Below, piece by piece: positions 7,892-16,127 of a DNA stretch of 64,000 nucleotides; the first letter of the stretch is position 1; each line of letters opens with the position of its first letter. This DNA is from Pseudomonadales bacterium (lineage in GTDB: Bacteria; Pseudomonadota; Gammaproteobacteria; Pseudomonadales; Pseudohongiellaceae). The stretch is from positions 36,595 to 100,594 of the forward strand of contig JAJEGU010000036.1 in assembly GCA_022819645.1 (NCBI GenBank), read 5' to 3'. Below the pieces are notes generated by a model. The model saw only the letters and a list, made by a program, of their open reading frames with translations. It was not told the origin of the DNA and ran no database searches. Both the position numbers and the translations under genes were made by a program.

Positions 7892-9373
7892 TTGAACACC
7901 GTTGTCGGCATCGATCTGGGCACACAGGCGCTCAAGCTGGTGTTTTACGACGTGGACTTGCGCGAAGTCGCGGCGGTGGAGTCCTCTCCGCTGGAACTGC
8001 GCCAGGACGATAGCGGCGCCGCCGAACAGCTTAGCCAATGGTGGCTGAGCGCACTGAAAACCGCTTTTTCCGGGGTCGATCCGGAACTTCGCGCTTCCGC
8101 CCGAGCGCTGGCGGTTTCCGGCCAGCAACATGGTTTTGTCGCCATCGATTCAGCCGATCGGGTTCTGGCGCCGGTGAAGTTGTGGTGCGATACCTCGACT
8201 GAAGACGAATGCGCCGAAATCATGCGCGAAGCCGGCGGGTTCGATGCCTGCATCGAGCAGGCGGGAAATCCGATTCCGCCCGGCTACACGGCCTCGAAGA
8301 TCCGCTGGCTGAAGAAGAAGCTCCCACGCGAATACGAAAAACTCGACGCCATTCTCCTGCCCCACGATTACCTCAATCTCTATCTGACCGGCGAACGCTG
8401 CATGGAAATGGGCGATGCCTCGGGCACCGGCCTGCTCGATGTCCGCCGGCGCGACTGGTCGCCGGCCATGTTGCGCGCGGTCGACCACGACCGGGATTTG
8501 AAGGAATGCCTGCCCCCCTTGCGCATCGGCAATGAAGCGGTCGGCGAGGTTCGCGCCGACGCGGCCGCCGAACTCGGCATTCCCGCGGGCATTCCGGTGG
8601 CCATCGGCGGCGGCGACAACATGATGGGCGCCATCGGCACCGGCAACGTCGAGCCCGGCAACGTCACCATGAGCCTGGGAACATCGGGCACCGTCTATGC
8701 GTACGCGGACAAGCCCGTCATCGATCCCGGAGGCAACGTCGCCGCCTTCTGTTCGTCGACCGGCGGCTGGCTGCCCCTGCTTTGCACGATGAATTGCACC
8801 GTCACGACCGAACTGATGCGGAACCTGTTCGGCGCCGGCCTGACCGCGTTCGAATCGCGCATCAGGCAGGCGTCGCGCGGCTCGGAAGGCGTGATCACGC
8901 TGCCGTTCTTCAATGGCGAGCGCACGCCGAATCTTCCCGGAGCCCGCGGCTGCATCGTCGGTCTCGACAGCCGCAACATGAAACCCGAAAACTTCCTGCG
9001 CTCAGCCGTCGAAGGCGCCACTTTCGCATTGAAGTTCGGCATCGACGAACTCGCGGCCCTCGGCGTGGGAACCGCCAATATCGTGTTGACCGGCGGCGGC
9101 GCGAACAGCGGCGAATGGCGGCAGATCGTCGCCGACGTCTGCGCCTCCCCGGTAACCGTATACGAACAGCAGGAAGGGGCGGCTTTCGGGGCGGCGTTGC
9201 AAGCCATGCAACTGCTCGAACCTGGCGCCTTGATCACGGAAATCTGCCGCATGAACCTGACCCGCAACGACGACCGATGTTGCGAACCCCGGCGCGAAGC
9301 GGTGAAATCCTACGAAGACGCCTATGGCCGATATCAGCAGGCGGTAGCAGCGGCATCTTCGCTTTACGCCTGA
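7892..9373 (+). CDS. xylB: Xylulokinase
   Basis: 493 residues from TTG 7892, chosen because the family starts almost directly with GIDLGTQ and GGGAAA lies 6-9 bases upstream; GTG 7856 would add 12 atypical residues. It phosphorylates D-xylulose to xylulose 5-phosphate. FGGY kinase marks: phosphate-1 loop GIDLGTQALKLV, substrate loop SGQQHGFVAID, LWCDTSTEDECAE, PHDYLNLYLTGE, and C-terminal ATP site VLTGGGANSGEWRQIVADV. xylA follows after 51 bp, so the two form an operon feeding xylose into the pentose phosphate pathway. Confidence 0.95.
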   Translation: MNTVVGIDLGTQALKLVFYDVDLREVAAVESSPLELRQDDSGAAEQLSQWWLSALKTAFSGVDPELRASARALAVSGQQHGFVAIDSADRVLAPVKLWCDTSTEDECAEIMREAGGFDACIEQAGNPIPPGYTASKIRWLKKKLPREYEKLDAILLPHDYLNLYLTGERCMEMGDASGTGLLDVRRRDWSPAMLRAVDHDRDLKECLPPLRIGNEAVGEVRADAAAELGIPAGIPVAIGGGDNMMGAIGTGNVEPGNVTMSLGTSGTVYAYADKPVIDPGGNVAAFCSSTGGWLPLLCTMNCTVTTELMRNLFGAGLTAFESRIRQASRGSEGVITLPFFNGERTPNLPGARGCIVGLDSRNMKPENFLRSAVEGATFALKFGIDELAALGVGTANIVLTGGGANSGEWRQIVADVCASPVTVYEQQEGAAFGAALQAMQLLEPGALITEICRMNLTRNDDRCCEPRREAVKSYEDAYGRYQQAVAAASSLYA

Positions 9374-9424
9374 AAGCGGAAGTGGCCCGGAACTGAAAAC
9401 CGGAACCAAAAAAGAGTACGGAAA

Positions 9425-10774
9425 ATGAGTCGAACAGTTTTTACCGGAGACCGGGAGTACTTTCCCGGCATCGGCCGGATCGGATACGAAGGACCCGAAT
9501 CCGACAACGCGCTCGCCTTCAAGGCCTACGACCCGGCGCGCGTGGTCGCCGGCAAGACGATGGAAGAACACCTCCGTTTCGCCGTCTGTTACTGGCATAC
9601 GTTTTGCGCCGAAGGCGCCGACCCGTTCGGGCCGGGAACGCGCCGGCACGCATGGGCGGCGAAAGCCGACGCAATGGACCGTTCTCGCGACCGTCTGGAT
9701 GCCGCCTTCGAGTTTTTCAGCAAGCTGAACGTGCCATTCTGGTGCTTCCACGACTTTGACCTCTCCAGCGAAGGCGCCTCGGTCGGTGAGTCCGAAGAAA
9801 ATCTGCGGGCGATGGTCGAACTCGCGAAAGAGCGGCAGCGCGAGACGGGTTTGCGGCTGCTCTGGGGCACGGCGAACCTGTTTTCCCATCCGCGTTACAT
9901 GAACGGCGCCGCCACCAATCCCGATTTCGCCGTCGTCGCGCGAGCCGCGGCCCAGGTCAAGGCCGCGCTCGAGGCAACCGTCGAACTGGGCGGGAGCAAT
10001 TACGTATTCTGGGGCGGCCGCGAAGGCTACGCCTGCCTGCAGAACACCGATACGCGCCGGGAACTCGAACACATGGCGATTTTCCTGGAAAAGGCCCGCG
10101 ACTACGGCCGTTCGATCGGTTTCGACGGCGCCTTCCTGATCGAACCCAAGCCGATGGAGCCGATGAAGCATCAATACGATTTCGACGCCCAGACGGTGAT
10201 CGGATTCCTGCGCCATCATGGGCTCGCGGGCGATTTCAAGTTGAACATCGAAGCGAACCACGCCACCCTCGCGGGACACCCGTTCGCCCACGATCTGCGC
10301 ATGGCGGCTGACGCGGGCCTGCTCGGCTCCATCGACGCCAATCGCGGCGACCCGCAAAACGGCTGGGACACCGACCAGTTCCCGCTCGACCTGTACGACT
10401 GCGTCCACGGCATGATGGTCGTGCTCGAAGCGGGCGGCCTCGGCCGCGGCGGACTCAATTTCGACGCCAAGGTCAGGCGGGAATCCACCGACATCGAGGA
10501 CATGTTCATCGCCCACATCGGCGGCATGGACGCATTCGCGCGAGGCCTGTTGATCGCCGACAGCATCCTGGCCGACCCGAGAATGCATTCGCTCAGGCAG
10601 GGACGCTACGGCAGCTTCGATTCCGGCGACGGCGAACGCTTCGAAAACCGGGAACTCGATCTCGTCGCATTGCGCGACATAGCTGCCGGCTCCGAAGAGC
10701 CCGCCCAGATCAGCGGCAAACAGGAACTGGTGGAAAACCTGATCAACGATCACATCGCCCGCGCCGGCCGCTAG
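9425..10774 (+). CDS. xylA: Xylose isomerase
   Basis: 449 residues, normal for the class II enzyme. It interconverts D-xylose and D-xylulose with two divalent metal ions. Visible marks: [13 protein letters not shown] with the catalytic base His of the metal-2 region, the metal-binding [32 protein letters not shown], and [17 protein letters not shown] near the C-terminal metal site. Start ATG 9425 follows GAGTACGGAAA. It lies directly after xylB and faces the vapC gene tail to tail. The 10775-10848 gap has only short A/T-rich palindromic pieces that could end both transcripts. Confidence 0.97.
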   Translation: MSRTVFTGDREYFPGIGRIGYEGPESDNALAFKAYDPARVVAGKTMEEHLRFAVCYWHTFCAEGADPFGPGTRRHAWAAKADAMDRSRDRLDAAFEFFSKLNVPFWCFHDFDLSSEGASVGESEENLRAMVELAKERQRETGLRLLWGTANLFSHPRYMNGAATNPDFAVVARAAAQVKAALEATVELGGSNYVFWGGREGYACLQNTDTRRELEHMAIFLEKARDYGRSIGFDGAFLIEPKPMEPMKHQYDFDAQTVIGFLRHHGLAGDFKLNIEANHATLAGHPFAHDLRMAADAGLLGSIDANRGDPQNGWDTDQFPLDLYDCVHGMMVVLEAGGLGRGGLNFDAKVRRESTDIEDMFIAHIGGMDAFARGLLIADSILADPRMHSLRQGRYGSFDSGDGERFENRELDLVALRDIAAGSEEPAQISGKQELVENLINDHIARAGR

Positions 10775-10848
10775 CCGCGCCGCCTTCGGAAAAACAGTTT
10801 TCACAGTGACTTTTTCGGATTTAATTCCGAATTGGTTAGCATCCCCGC

Positions 10849-11235
10849 TCACGCAAACTTGATCGGGCAAGGGTAATTTCCGAGCAACTTGTCGCTGGTG
10901 AGCAGTGTTATGCCCTCGACCTGCGCCTGCGCGGCTAGCATGCGGTCAAACGGATCTTTGTGTATCGGCGGCAAGGACAGCACGAAAGCGGCGTGGTTCC
11001 CGGAAATCGGTAATTCCTCGTATCCATTCTCCAACAGGCCGCGGCGCAGCACATGCGGGTCAACATTGAAGTCATCGCGGCCCAGGCCGCGTTTTATGGC
11101 GACTTCCCAGATCGAGGCGGCGCTGAAAACTCTTGTCGTATCGCTTGCCTCAATCAGTTCCCTCGTTTCCGGGCGCAAGCGTTCAGGCGCCGCGGCCGCC
11201 AGCAGCAGCAAGTTGGTGTCGATCAAGAATTTCAC
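10849..11235 (-). CDS. vapC: PIN-domain toxin, VapC-like
   Basis: 128 residues from ATG 11235. It is a PIN-domain ribonuclease of a type II toxin-antitoxin pair. The acidic active site is visible: D6 in FLIDTNLLLLA, the Glu in SAASIWEVAIK, the Asp in HKDPFDRMLAAQA and the Asp in LLTSDKLL. Such enzymes cut tRNA or rRNA when free of antitoxin; the target cannot be read from sequence. The start overlaps the antitoxin stop by 4 bp (ATGA), the usual coupling. Confidence 0.92.
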   Translation of the reverse strand: MKFLIDTNLLLLAAAAPERLRPETRELIEASDTTRVFSAASIWEVAIKRGLGRDDFNVDPHVLRRGLLENGYEELPISGNHAAFVLSLPPIHKDPFDRMLAAQAQVEGITLLTSDKLLGNYPCPIKFA

Positions 11236-11471
11236 GTTTCACCTTCGAACATCGACTCGATTTCCGAGGCGCCGAGCTTATCGAAGTCTTCGGGTATCTC
11301 AAACTTTCCGCGCAAAAAACCAACCGGCGTCGGCTCCGGCGCCCCGTCAAGACTGACCACCTTGACCAGCGGCTTGCCGGCTCTGGCTATGACAAAAGGC
11401 TCTCCCTTGACCGCACTCTCCACGAGCCTGGAAAGCTGAGTCTTCGCCTCGTGCATGTTAACGACCCTCAT
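11232..11471 (-). CDS. vapB: Phd/YefM-type antitoxin paired with VapC
   Basis: 79 residues from ATG 11471. The N-terminal half (MRVVNMHEAKTQLSRLVESA, then GEPFVIARAGKPLVKVV) is the Phd/YefM DNA-binding fold. The C-terminal part (FLRGKFEIPEDFDKLG..EIESMFEGE) is the acidic toxin-binding tail typical of VapB-like partners of PIN toxins. It would bind and silence the toxin and repress its own promoter. The start at 11471 fits the family; Met 11456 is less likely. Palindromes upstream at 11483-11504 are possible operator sites. Confidence 0.9.
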   Translation of the reverse strand: MRVVNMHEAKTQLSRLVESAVKGEPFVIARAGKPLVKVVSLDGAPEPTPVGFLRGKFEIPEDFDKLGASEIESMFEGET

Positions 11472-11482
11472 GACGGCATTCC

Positions 11483-11504
11483 CTAATTAGTCTAGTCGCT
11501 CTAG
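11483..11504 (-). promoter_or_regulatory. Possible autoregulatory operator of the VapBC pair
   Basis: CTAATTAG (11483-11490) and CTAGTCGCTCTAG (11492-11504) are two adjacent short palindromes 12 to 33 bp upstream of the antitoxin start, in a locally AT-rich stretch. Phd/VapB antitoxins bind such sites with or without toxin. Inferred from position and symmetry only. Confidence 0.35.
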
Positions 11505-11753
11505 TTTAGTTTATAACCTAAAAGGGAGCAACCCGGAGACTACGACAATCCCGCGCCTAGCCGAGTACTGGCAGCCATATATCTGCGTGACTGATGGTCC
11601 ATCTGACCCCATGACCGCCCGACCGTGCGGACAGGACGACCGGGTATTTGATTGCGCCCAATTTGCCATTGACTCGAATTCCCTCTGCTTGGTAGGATTC
11701 GAGTCATCCAGCGACTCCCGAGTTACTCATTAGGTTGGAGCGTGGACTAGGAA
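11505..11753. other. Non-coding stretch between the TA pair and the NYN gene
   Basis: No gene is supported here. The one structured element is an imperfect inverted repeat, GACTCGAATTCC (11671-11682) against GGATTCGAGTC (11695-11705), with a 12-base loop. The right arm resembles a tRNA T-arm but no acceptor or anticodon arm can be built around it. Confidence 0.35.
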
Positions 11754-11784
11754 GAGGGCTCCATTTGGAGCCCTCAATTATTTT
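11754..11784 (+). terminator. Strong hairpin with U-rich tail just before the NYN gene
   Basis: GAGGGCTCC-ATTT-GGAGCCCTC is a perfect 9-bp stem followed by AATTATTTT. It ends only 14 bases before the TTG start of the NYN gene, with the ribosome site TGGGGGA in between. As no co-directional gene lies upstream, it may insulate or attenuate the NYN gene rather than end another transcript. Confidence 0.6.
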
Positions 11785-11798
11785 GGGGGATTCTGGAT

Positions 11799-12611
11799 TT
11801 GCGTTGCGCAGTCTTTGTAGATGCTGGCTACCTGTATGCTGCGGGATCCGAACTCTTGGGCGGACGCAAAATGTCCCGCAGCCAAATCCAACTGGATATC
11901 CACAAGGTTCTCTCTAGCTTGCGTGATGTCGCCGCCGAGGCGTCTACTCGGGATTCCTTCCTTCGCGTGTATTGGTACGATGGCGAACTTCGCACCGGAT
12001 CAACGACTGAACAGGAACAGCTAGCCGACACGGATGGCGTGAAACTGCGATTGGGAACGATAACTTTCGCCGGTCGACAGAAAGGCGTGGATTCCTTGAT
12101 CGTGACCGACCTGATCGAACTCGCACGTAATCGCGCGATCTCAGATGCAATTCTTGTGTCTGGGGATGAGGATGTGCGCATCGGCGTACAGATCACGCAG
12201 AGTTTCGGTGTGCGTGTACATCTTCTCGGAATCGAACCGTGTTCCCAGAACCAATCGCGGCTACTTCGCCAAGAAGCAGACTCGACTATCAAATGGCAAC
12301 GATCAGACATTGAGCAATTCCTCACAATCATAGAGCGCGCCACCGATGCGGAAAACGTGCCTCCGGCAAAGATTGATCAATCACCCTCAAATCAAGCGGA
12401 ACTCGACACCGCGATAAGTGAATTCGTTCGCGACTGCTCTGCAGATGAATTAGCTACCTTAGCCGAATTGGAAAAGCGAGCACAGATTCCGCCCAACCTT
12501 GACCGGCGGCTTCTCGGTAGTGCCGCGAAAAAAGTAGACCGTCTGCTAGAAAACGAAGAACGGACATACATTCGGCTAGCCGTCAAACACCTCGCTCGCG
12601 GCTTGCGCTGA
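11799..12611 (+). CDS. NYN-domain (PIN-like) predicted nuclease
   Basis: 270 residues from TTG 11799, with TGGGGGA 8 bases upstream. The N-terminal about 165 residues form a NYN/LabA-type domain: CAVFVDAGYLYAAG (first Asp), KGVDSLIVTDLIELA (Asp in GVDS and TDL) and AILVSGDEDVRIGVQ (SGDED). These supply the metal-binding acids of PIN-like RNases. Residues about 200-270 are a helical tail (AELDTAISEFVRDC..LATLAELEKRA). Bacterial NYN proteins act in RNA turnover and are often in defence or mobile regions. It is flanked by VapBC and a PLD-like gene; a joint role is speculative. Confidence 0.82.
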   Translation: MRCAVFVDAGYLYAAGSELLGGRKMSRSQIQLDIHKVLSSLRDVAAEASTRDSFLRVYWYDGELRTGSTTEQEQLADTDGVKLRLGTITFAGRQKGVDSLIVTDLIELARNRAISDAILVSGDEDVRIGVQITQSFGVRVHLLGIEPCSQNQSRLLRQEADSTIKWQRSDIEQFLTIIERATDAENVPPAKIDQSPSNQAELDTAISEFVRDCSADELATLAELEKRAQIPPNLDRRLLGSAAKKVDRLLENEERTYIRLAVKHLARGLR

Positions 12612-12738
12612 CATTACAAGCAAGTCTAGACTCATGTTGCCTTGGGTGTGACAATCACGACCCCCACAAGAGGATCATCTAAACGCACCTTGCTTGGCCT
12701 CTTGAAGCGAACACATTTTAAACATAAGGAGTCAAGAT

Positions 12739-14085
12739 ATGGATCTTGTTTTGGGGAAAATTAACGGTAATTATCTTAGATTCTATACAGATAATTTCTC
12801 AGAAAATACAGAAGAAGTTTTGGCAGCAGTGGCTTATGCAACTGACGAGGAATTACTTTTTAATTGGTGTTTTGATCGCAGCATTCCGTTAAAATTTTAT
12901 GGAAGATTAGACGATGATGTGGCAGTAACTGTGCCTATACTGGAAAAATTCTTAAGAAAGAGTTCAAGCTCAAGTGCGTATACATGCAAACTAGTTCAAC
13001 ACCATCACGCAAAAGTGATTTGGTGGCGTGGTGTGGGAGTGTATATCGGTTCTGCCAACCTGACTAATAGCGCTTGGATAAAAAACATTGAGGCAGGATG
13101 TTTTTTCTCCGAAGATGAACTAGATGACAAGATAGTAATGGAATTGTTAGATCTATTCAAAGTTTTAGAAGAGAACTCGACACCACTTACAGAGGAATTA
13201 CTTAAACTAATGAAAGATCGCTCAAACCAAATTCGCGAGAATTCTCCTAGCTCAGAGAAATTTTGGAATAATCCTAGCATAAAGAAATGGCCGGGGCTAA
13301 TTACAGTACAATCTCATGATGCAAATACTATTAGCCGCCAAAATTTCCTTGAAGAATGGTATTCTACATTGCAAACTCTTAGGGATATTGGTCTGCGAGT
13401 TAGCGATAAGAAATGGAGACCATCTTGGGTCGACGATCAAGCTGCGACTGGAGCGCAAGCCGATCAATTTCTTCACGCTCACTACTATAATCATGTACTT
13501 GTTTCAAAAAGATCTACTCATAATGAACTGTATGAAAAAAACAAGAATAGAAATGAGGAAGCACTATCTGATGCTTTAGAATGGTGGAGAGATACTACAG
13601 AAGCTCCTACTGGAGAAGATGTAACGCTAAACGAGAAGGTGCCTTATTTACGCGCAGCTTTATCAGAACGATCCCTGACATCTCTTGACTCTGCTAAATT
13701 TTACGAAATATGTAAGCGTGTAAACGCGATTTGGGAGTATTCTCGTCGAGTATCTAATAAAACAGTAGGGCTTCCCGATAATGGTTCTTCATACACAATG
13801 GAAGACAAACTGAAAGCATTATCACGGAAAATTTGGAATGAAAATACTTCGGATGGCAAGGCAGTTGCCTCAGTTCTCAACTTCATTTTGTACGAAGGAA
13901 ACAGAGATCAGTTACCCGAACGCCTCTGGCAAAGTATTTTTGACCCGAAATGGAAGATACCAGGACTTGGTATAAGCTCACTTGGTGAAATTGTTGGATG
14001 GGCATTACCTGACACGTTTCCCCCAAGAAATGGACGTACATCAAAAGCGCTAAAATCTCTAGGATTTCCGGTTACAGTGCATTAG
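12739..14085 (+). CDS. PLD-like (HKD) domain protein, possible nuclease
   Basis: 448 residues from ATG 12739; AAGGAG lies 8 bases upstream. One HKD half-site is visible: H90-A-K92 in QHHHAKVIWW, then GVYIGSANLTNS (G104, S105, N107) and E118 in NIEAG, i.e. the HxK(x)nGSxN catalytic set of the phospholipase D superfamily. With only one such motif it would need to dimerise, like Nuc or BfiI nucleases. Residues 150-448 have no recognised domain. Base composition is far more AT-rich than adjacent genes, a sign of transfer. The 127-bp gap to the NYN gene leaves operon status open. Roles seen for PLD-like proteins include DNA cutting in restriction and defence. Confidence 0.7.
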   Translation: MDLVLGKINGNYLRFYTDNFSENTEEVLAAVAYATDEELLFNWCFDRSIPLKFYGRLDDDVAVTVPILEKFLRKSSSSSAYTCKLVQHHHAKVIWWRGVGVYIGSANLTNSAWIKNIEAGCFFSEDELDDKIVMELLDLFKVLEENSTPLTEELLKLMKDRSNQIRENSPSSEKFWNNPSIKKWPGLITVQSHDANTISRQNFLEEWYSTLQTLRDIGLRVSDKKWRPSWVDDQAATGAQADQFLHAHYYNHVLVSKRSTHNELYEKNKNRNEEALSDALEWWRDTTEAPTGEDVTLNEKVPYLRAALSERSLTSLDSAKFYEICKRVNAIWEYSRRVSNKTVGLPDNGSSYTMEDKLKALSRKIWNENTSDGKAVASVLNFILYEGNRDQLPERLWQSIFDPKWKIPGLGISSLGEIVGWALPDTFPPRNGRTSKALKSLGFPVTVH

Positions 14086-14429
14086 AAATTGGCTACATAA
14101 AAAGTCTGCTCTGAGTACCAGAATGCGGAGGTTCAGGTACTGCTTACGCGGATAATCACAGAGTTGCGATCTATCTGGAGAGTGCAAAATGGGATTTCTG
14201 CAACCTGAAGTCAACTAAACTTCAAGATGTTCCGTCCGCAGGCCTCTACTATGTACCATGTAGTTTGAGTATCTTAGCCTGGGTAGCACAAATCAATAAT
14301 GGCACCGACCGGGTCTCGCCCTTGAAAATCGGCGGAAGCATACTTATATTTGCGTGCCTGAAACGGGCGCCCGTGTGGGGGCCGGGTGTATCGGGCATGG
14401 ATCGGGCATAGACGGGGAATTGCGAACCA
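14086..14429. other. Intergenic stretch before the ABC exporter operon
   Basis: About 340 bp with no supported gene. The left part (to about 14275) is AT-rich and reads like decayed coding sequence, with a short plus-strand open frame without a credible start. The right part returns to GC-rich host composition and should hold the promoter for the ABC genes. Confidence 0.3.
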
Positions 14430-15368
14430 GTGATTGAAATCAGGAATCTGACCAGGAAATTCGATCAGGTCGTCGCGGTGAACGACCTCAGTTTCGAGGT
14501 CCGCGAAGGCGAGGTGCTCGGCTTTCTCGGGCCGAACGGCGCGGGCAAGTCGACCACGATGAAAGTCATCACCGGCTTTCTCGCGCCGAGCGCCGGCAGC
14601 GTCACCATCGACGGCTTCGATATCGGCAGCAAGCCGCTCGAAGCCAAGGCGCTGATCGGCTATCTGCCGGAAGGCGCGCCTTGCTACGGCGACATGACGA
14701 CGCTGCAGTTCCTGCGCTTCATCGCCCGCATTCGCGGCTTTCGCGGCGAGGAAGCCGAGCGGCGCATCGCCGGCGTCATGGGCGACGTGGCGCTCGAATC
14801 GGTCGCGCATCAGACCATCGAGACCTTGTCCAAGGGATTCAAGCGGCGGGTGGGCCTTGCCCAGGCGATCCTGCACGACCCCAAGGTGCTGATTCTCGAC
14901 GAACCCACCGACGGTCTCGACCCGAACCAGAAGAATCATGTGCGCGAACTGATCCGCAACCTGGCCAAGGACAAGATCGTCGTCGTTTCCACCCATATCC
15001 TCGAAGAAGTCACCGCGGTATGCACCCGCGCCATCATCATCGACGAAGGCAGGATCGTCGCCGACGGTACGCCGGCCGAACTCGAAGCGCGCTCGCGCTA
15101 CCATCACGCGGTCGAGGTGCGGCTGGCCGGCGAACTCGACCTGGCCAACGAGCTCGAAGGAGTGGCGGAGATTGCCGGCGTCGAGCAGGATCGGCTCGAC
15201 CAGGCGAGCTTCACGATTCTCTCGGCGGGCAAGCCGATTTTCGCGCGCATTTCCGAACTCGCCCAGCAGCGGCAATGGCCGGTCGAGGAGTTTCACGTGC
15301 GGCGCGGGCAACTCGAAGACGTGTTCCGCACGGTTACCGAAGACGCCGGCACGCGGGAGGCGGCATGA
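14430..15368 (+). CDS. ABC transporter ATP-binding protein, GldA-like
   Basis: 312 residues from GTG 14430. It is the cytosolic ATPase of an ABC-2 export system. Visible: Walker A GPNGAGKST (about residue 35), Q-loop region GYLPEGAPCYGDMT, signature LSKGFKRRVGLAQA, Walker B KVLILDEPTDGLD and switch His in VVSTHILEE. The C-terminal 80 residues (HHAVEVRLAGELD...) match the accessory domain of GldA/NatA-type proteins. The permease start overlaps the stop by 4 bp (ATGA), and the GldG-like gene follows, so the three are an operon. In Bacteroidetes such sets serve gliding; in proteobacteria the substrate is unknown. Confidence 0.9.
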   Translation: MIEIRNLTRKFDQVVAVNDLSFEVREGEVLGFLGPNGAGKSTTMKVITGFLAPSAGSVTIDGFDIGSKPLEAKALIGYLPEGAPCYGDMTTLQFLRFIARIRGFRGEEAERRIAGVMGDVALESVAHQTIETLSKGFKRRVGLAQAILHDPKVLILDEPTDGLDPNQKNHVRELIRNLAKDKIVVVSTHILEEVTAVCTRAIIIDEGRIVADGTPAELEARSRYHHAVEVRLAGELDLANELEGVAEIAGVEQDRLDQASFTILSAGKPIFARISELAQQRQWPVEEFHVRRGQLEDVFRTVTEDAGTREAA

Positions 15369-16117
15369 TGCAGAAGCTCTCCTTAAACAACTTGGGCATC
15401 ATCTTCCGGCGCGAACTGATGGGCTACTTCGCCACGCCGCTGGCGTACGTGTTCATCGTGATCTTTCTCATCACCAACGGCATATTCACTTTCGAACTCG
15501 GCGGCTTCTACGCCCGGGGCCAGGCCGACCTGTTGCCGTTCTTCGGTTTCCATCCCTGGCTCTACCTGTTCATGGTGCCGGCCATCGCCATGGCGCTCTG
15601 GGCCGACGAACGCAAGACCGGCACCATCGAACTGTTGCTGACGCTGCCGGTAAGACTCGCGGACGCCGTGCTCGGCAAGTTTCTCGCCGCCTGGGCGCTG
15701 ACGGGAATCGCCCTGTTGCTGACTTTCCCGATCTGGATCACGGCGAACTATCTCGGCGATCCGGACAACGGCGTCATCGTGGCGAGTTATATCGGGAGCT
15801 GGTTCATGGCCGGAGCCTATCTCGCCATCGGCTCGTGCATGTCCGCCTGCACCCGCAATCCGGTGATCGCCTTCATTCTGACGGTCAGCATCTGTTTCCT
15901 GTTCGTCATCATGGGTTCGCCGATCCTGCTCAACGCTTTTCCGGACTGGACGCCCCAGGCGATCGTCGACGCGTTCGCGGCGCTCGGATTCCTGACGCAT
16001 TTCGACTCGATCTCCAAGGGCGTGCTCGACATCCGGGACGTGCTTTACTTCAGCGTGTTCATCGCCGCCTGGCTGCTCGCCAGCGCAATCGTCATTGAAA
16101 TCAAGAAAGCGAATTAG
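15365..16117 (+). CDS. ABC-2 type permease, GldF-like
   Basis: 250 residues from ATG 15365, overlapping the ATPase stop. Six membrane segments are visible, beginning with PLAYVFIVIFLITNGIFTF and ending with YFSVFIAAWLLASAIVIEI. The cytoplasmic loop ADERKTGTIELLLTLPV is the coupling motif of ABC-2 permeases of the GldF/Nos type. With the neighbouring ATPase it forms the membrane core of the exporter. The GldG-like gene begins 11 bp after the stop. Confidence 0.9.
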   Translation: MMQKLSLNNLGIIFRRELMGYFATPLAYVFIVIFLITNGIFTFELGGFYARGQADLLPFFGFHPWLYLFMVPAIAMALWADERKTGTIELLLTLPVRLADAVLGKFLAAWALTGIALLLTFPIWITANYLGDPDNGVIVASYIGSWFMAGAYLAIGSCMSACTRNPVIAFILTVSICFLFVIMGSPILLNAFPDWTPQAIVDAFAALGFLTHFDSISKGVLDIRDVLYFSVFIAAWLLASAIVIEIKKAN

Positions 16118-16127
16118 GACTAGGAAT

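Noticed and set aside
9002..10870. Minus-strand open frame of 622 codons opposite xylB-xylA
   Set aside because: Antisense to two clear genes on the other strand, crosses their junction, and has no recognisable domain or signal.
11671..11705. tRNA gene or attachment-site remnant suggested by GGATTCGAGTC
   Set aside because: Only a T-arm-like stem can be drawn; no acceptor, D or anticodon arm, and no integrase nearby.
14160..14400. Short open frame in the gap before the ABC operon
   Set aside because: No credible start or ribosome site, composition changes midway, and no family resemblance; probably decayed sequence.
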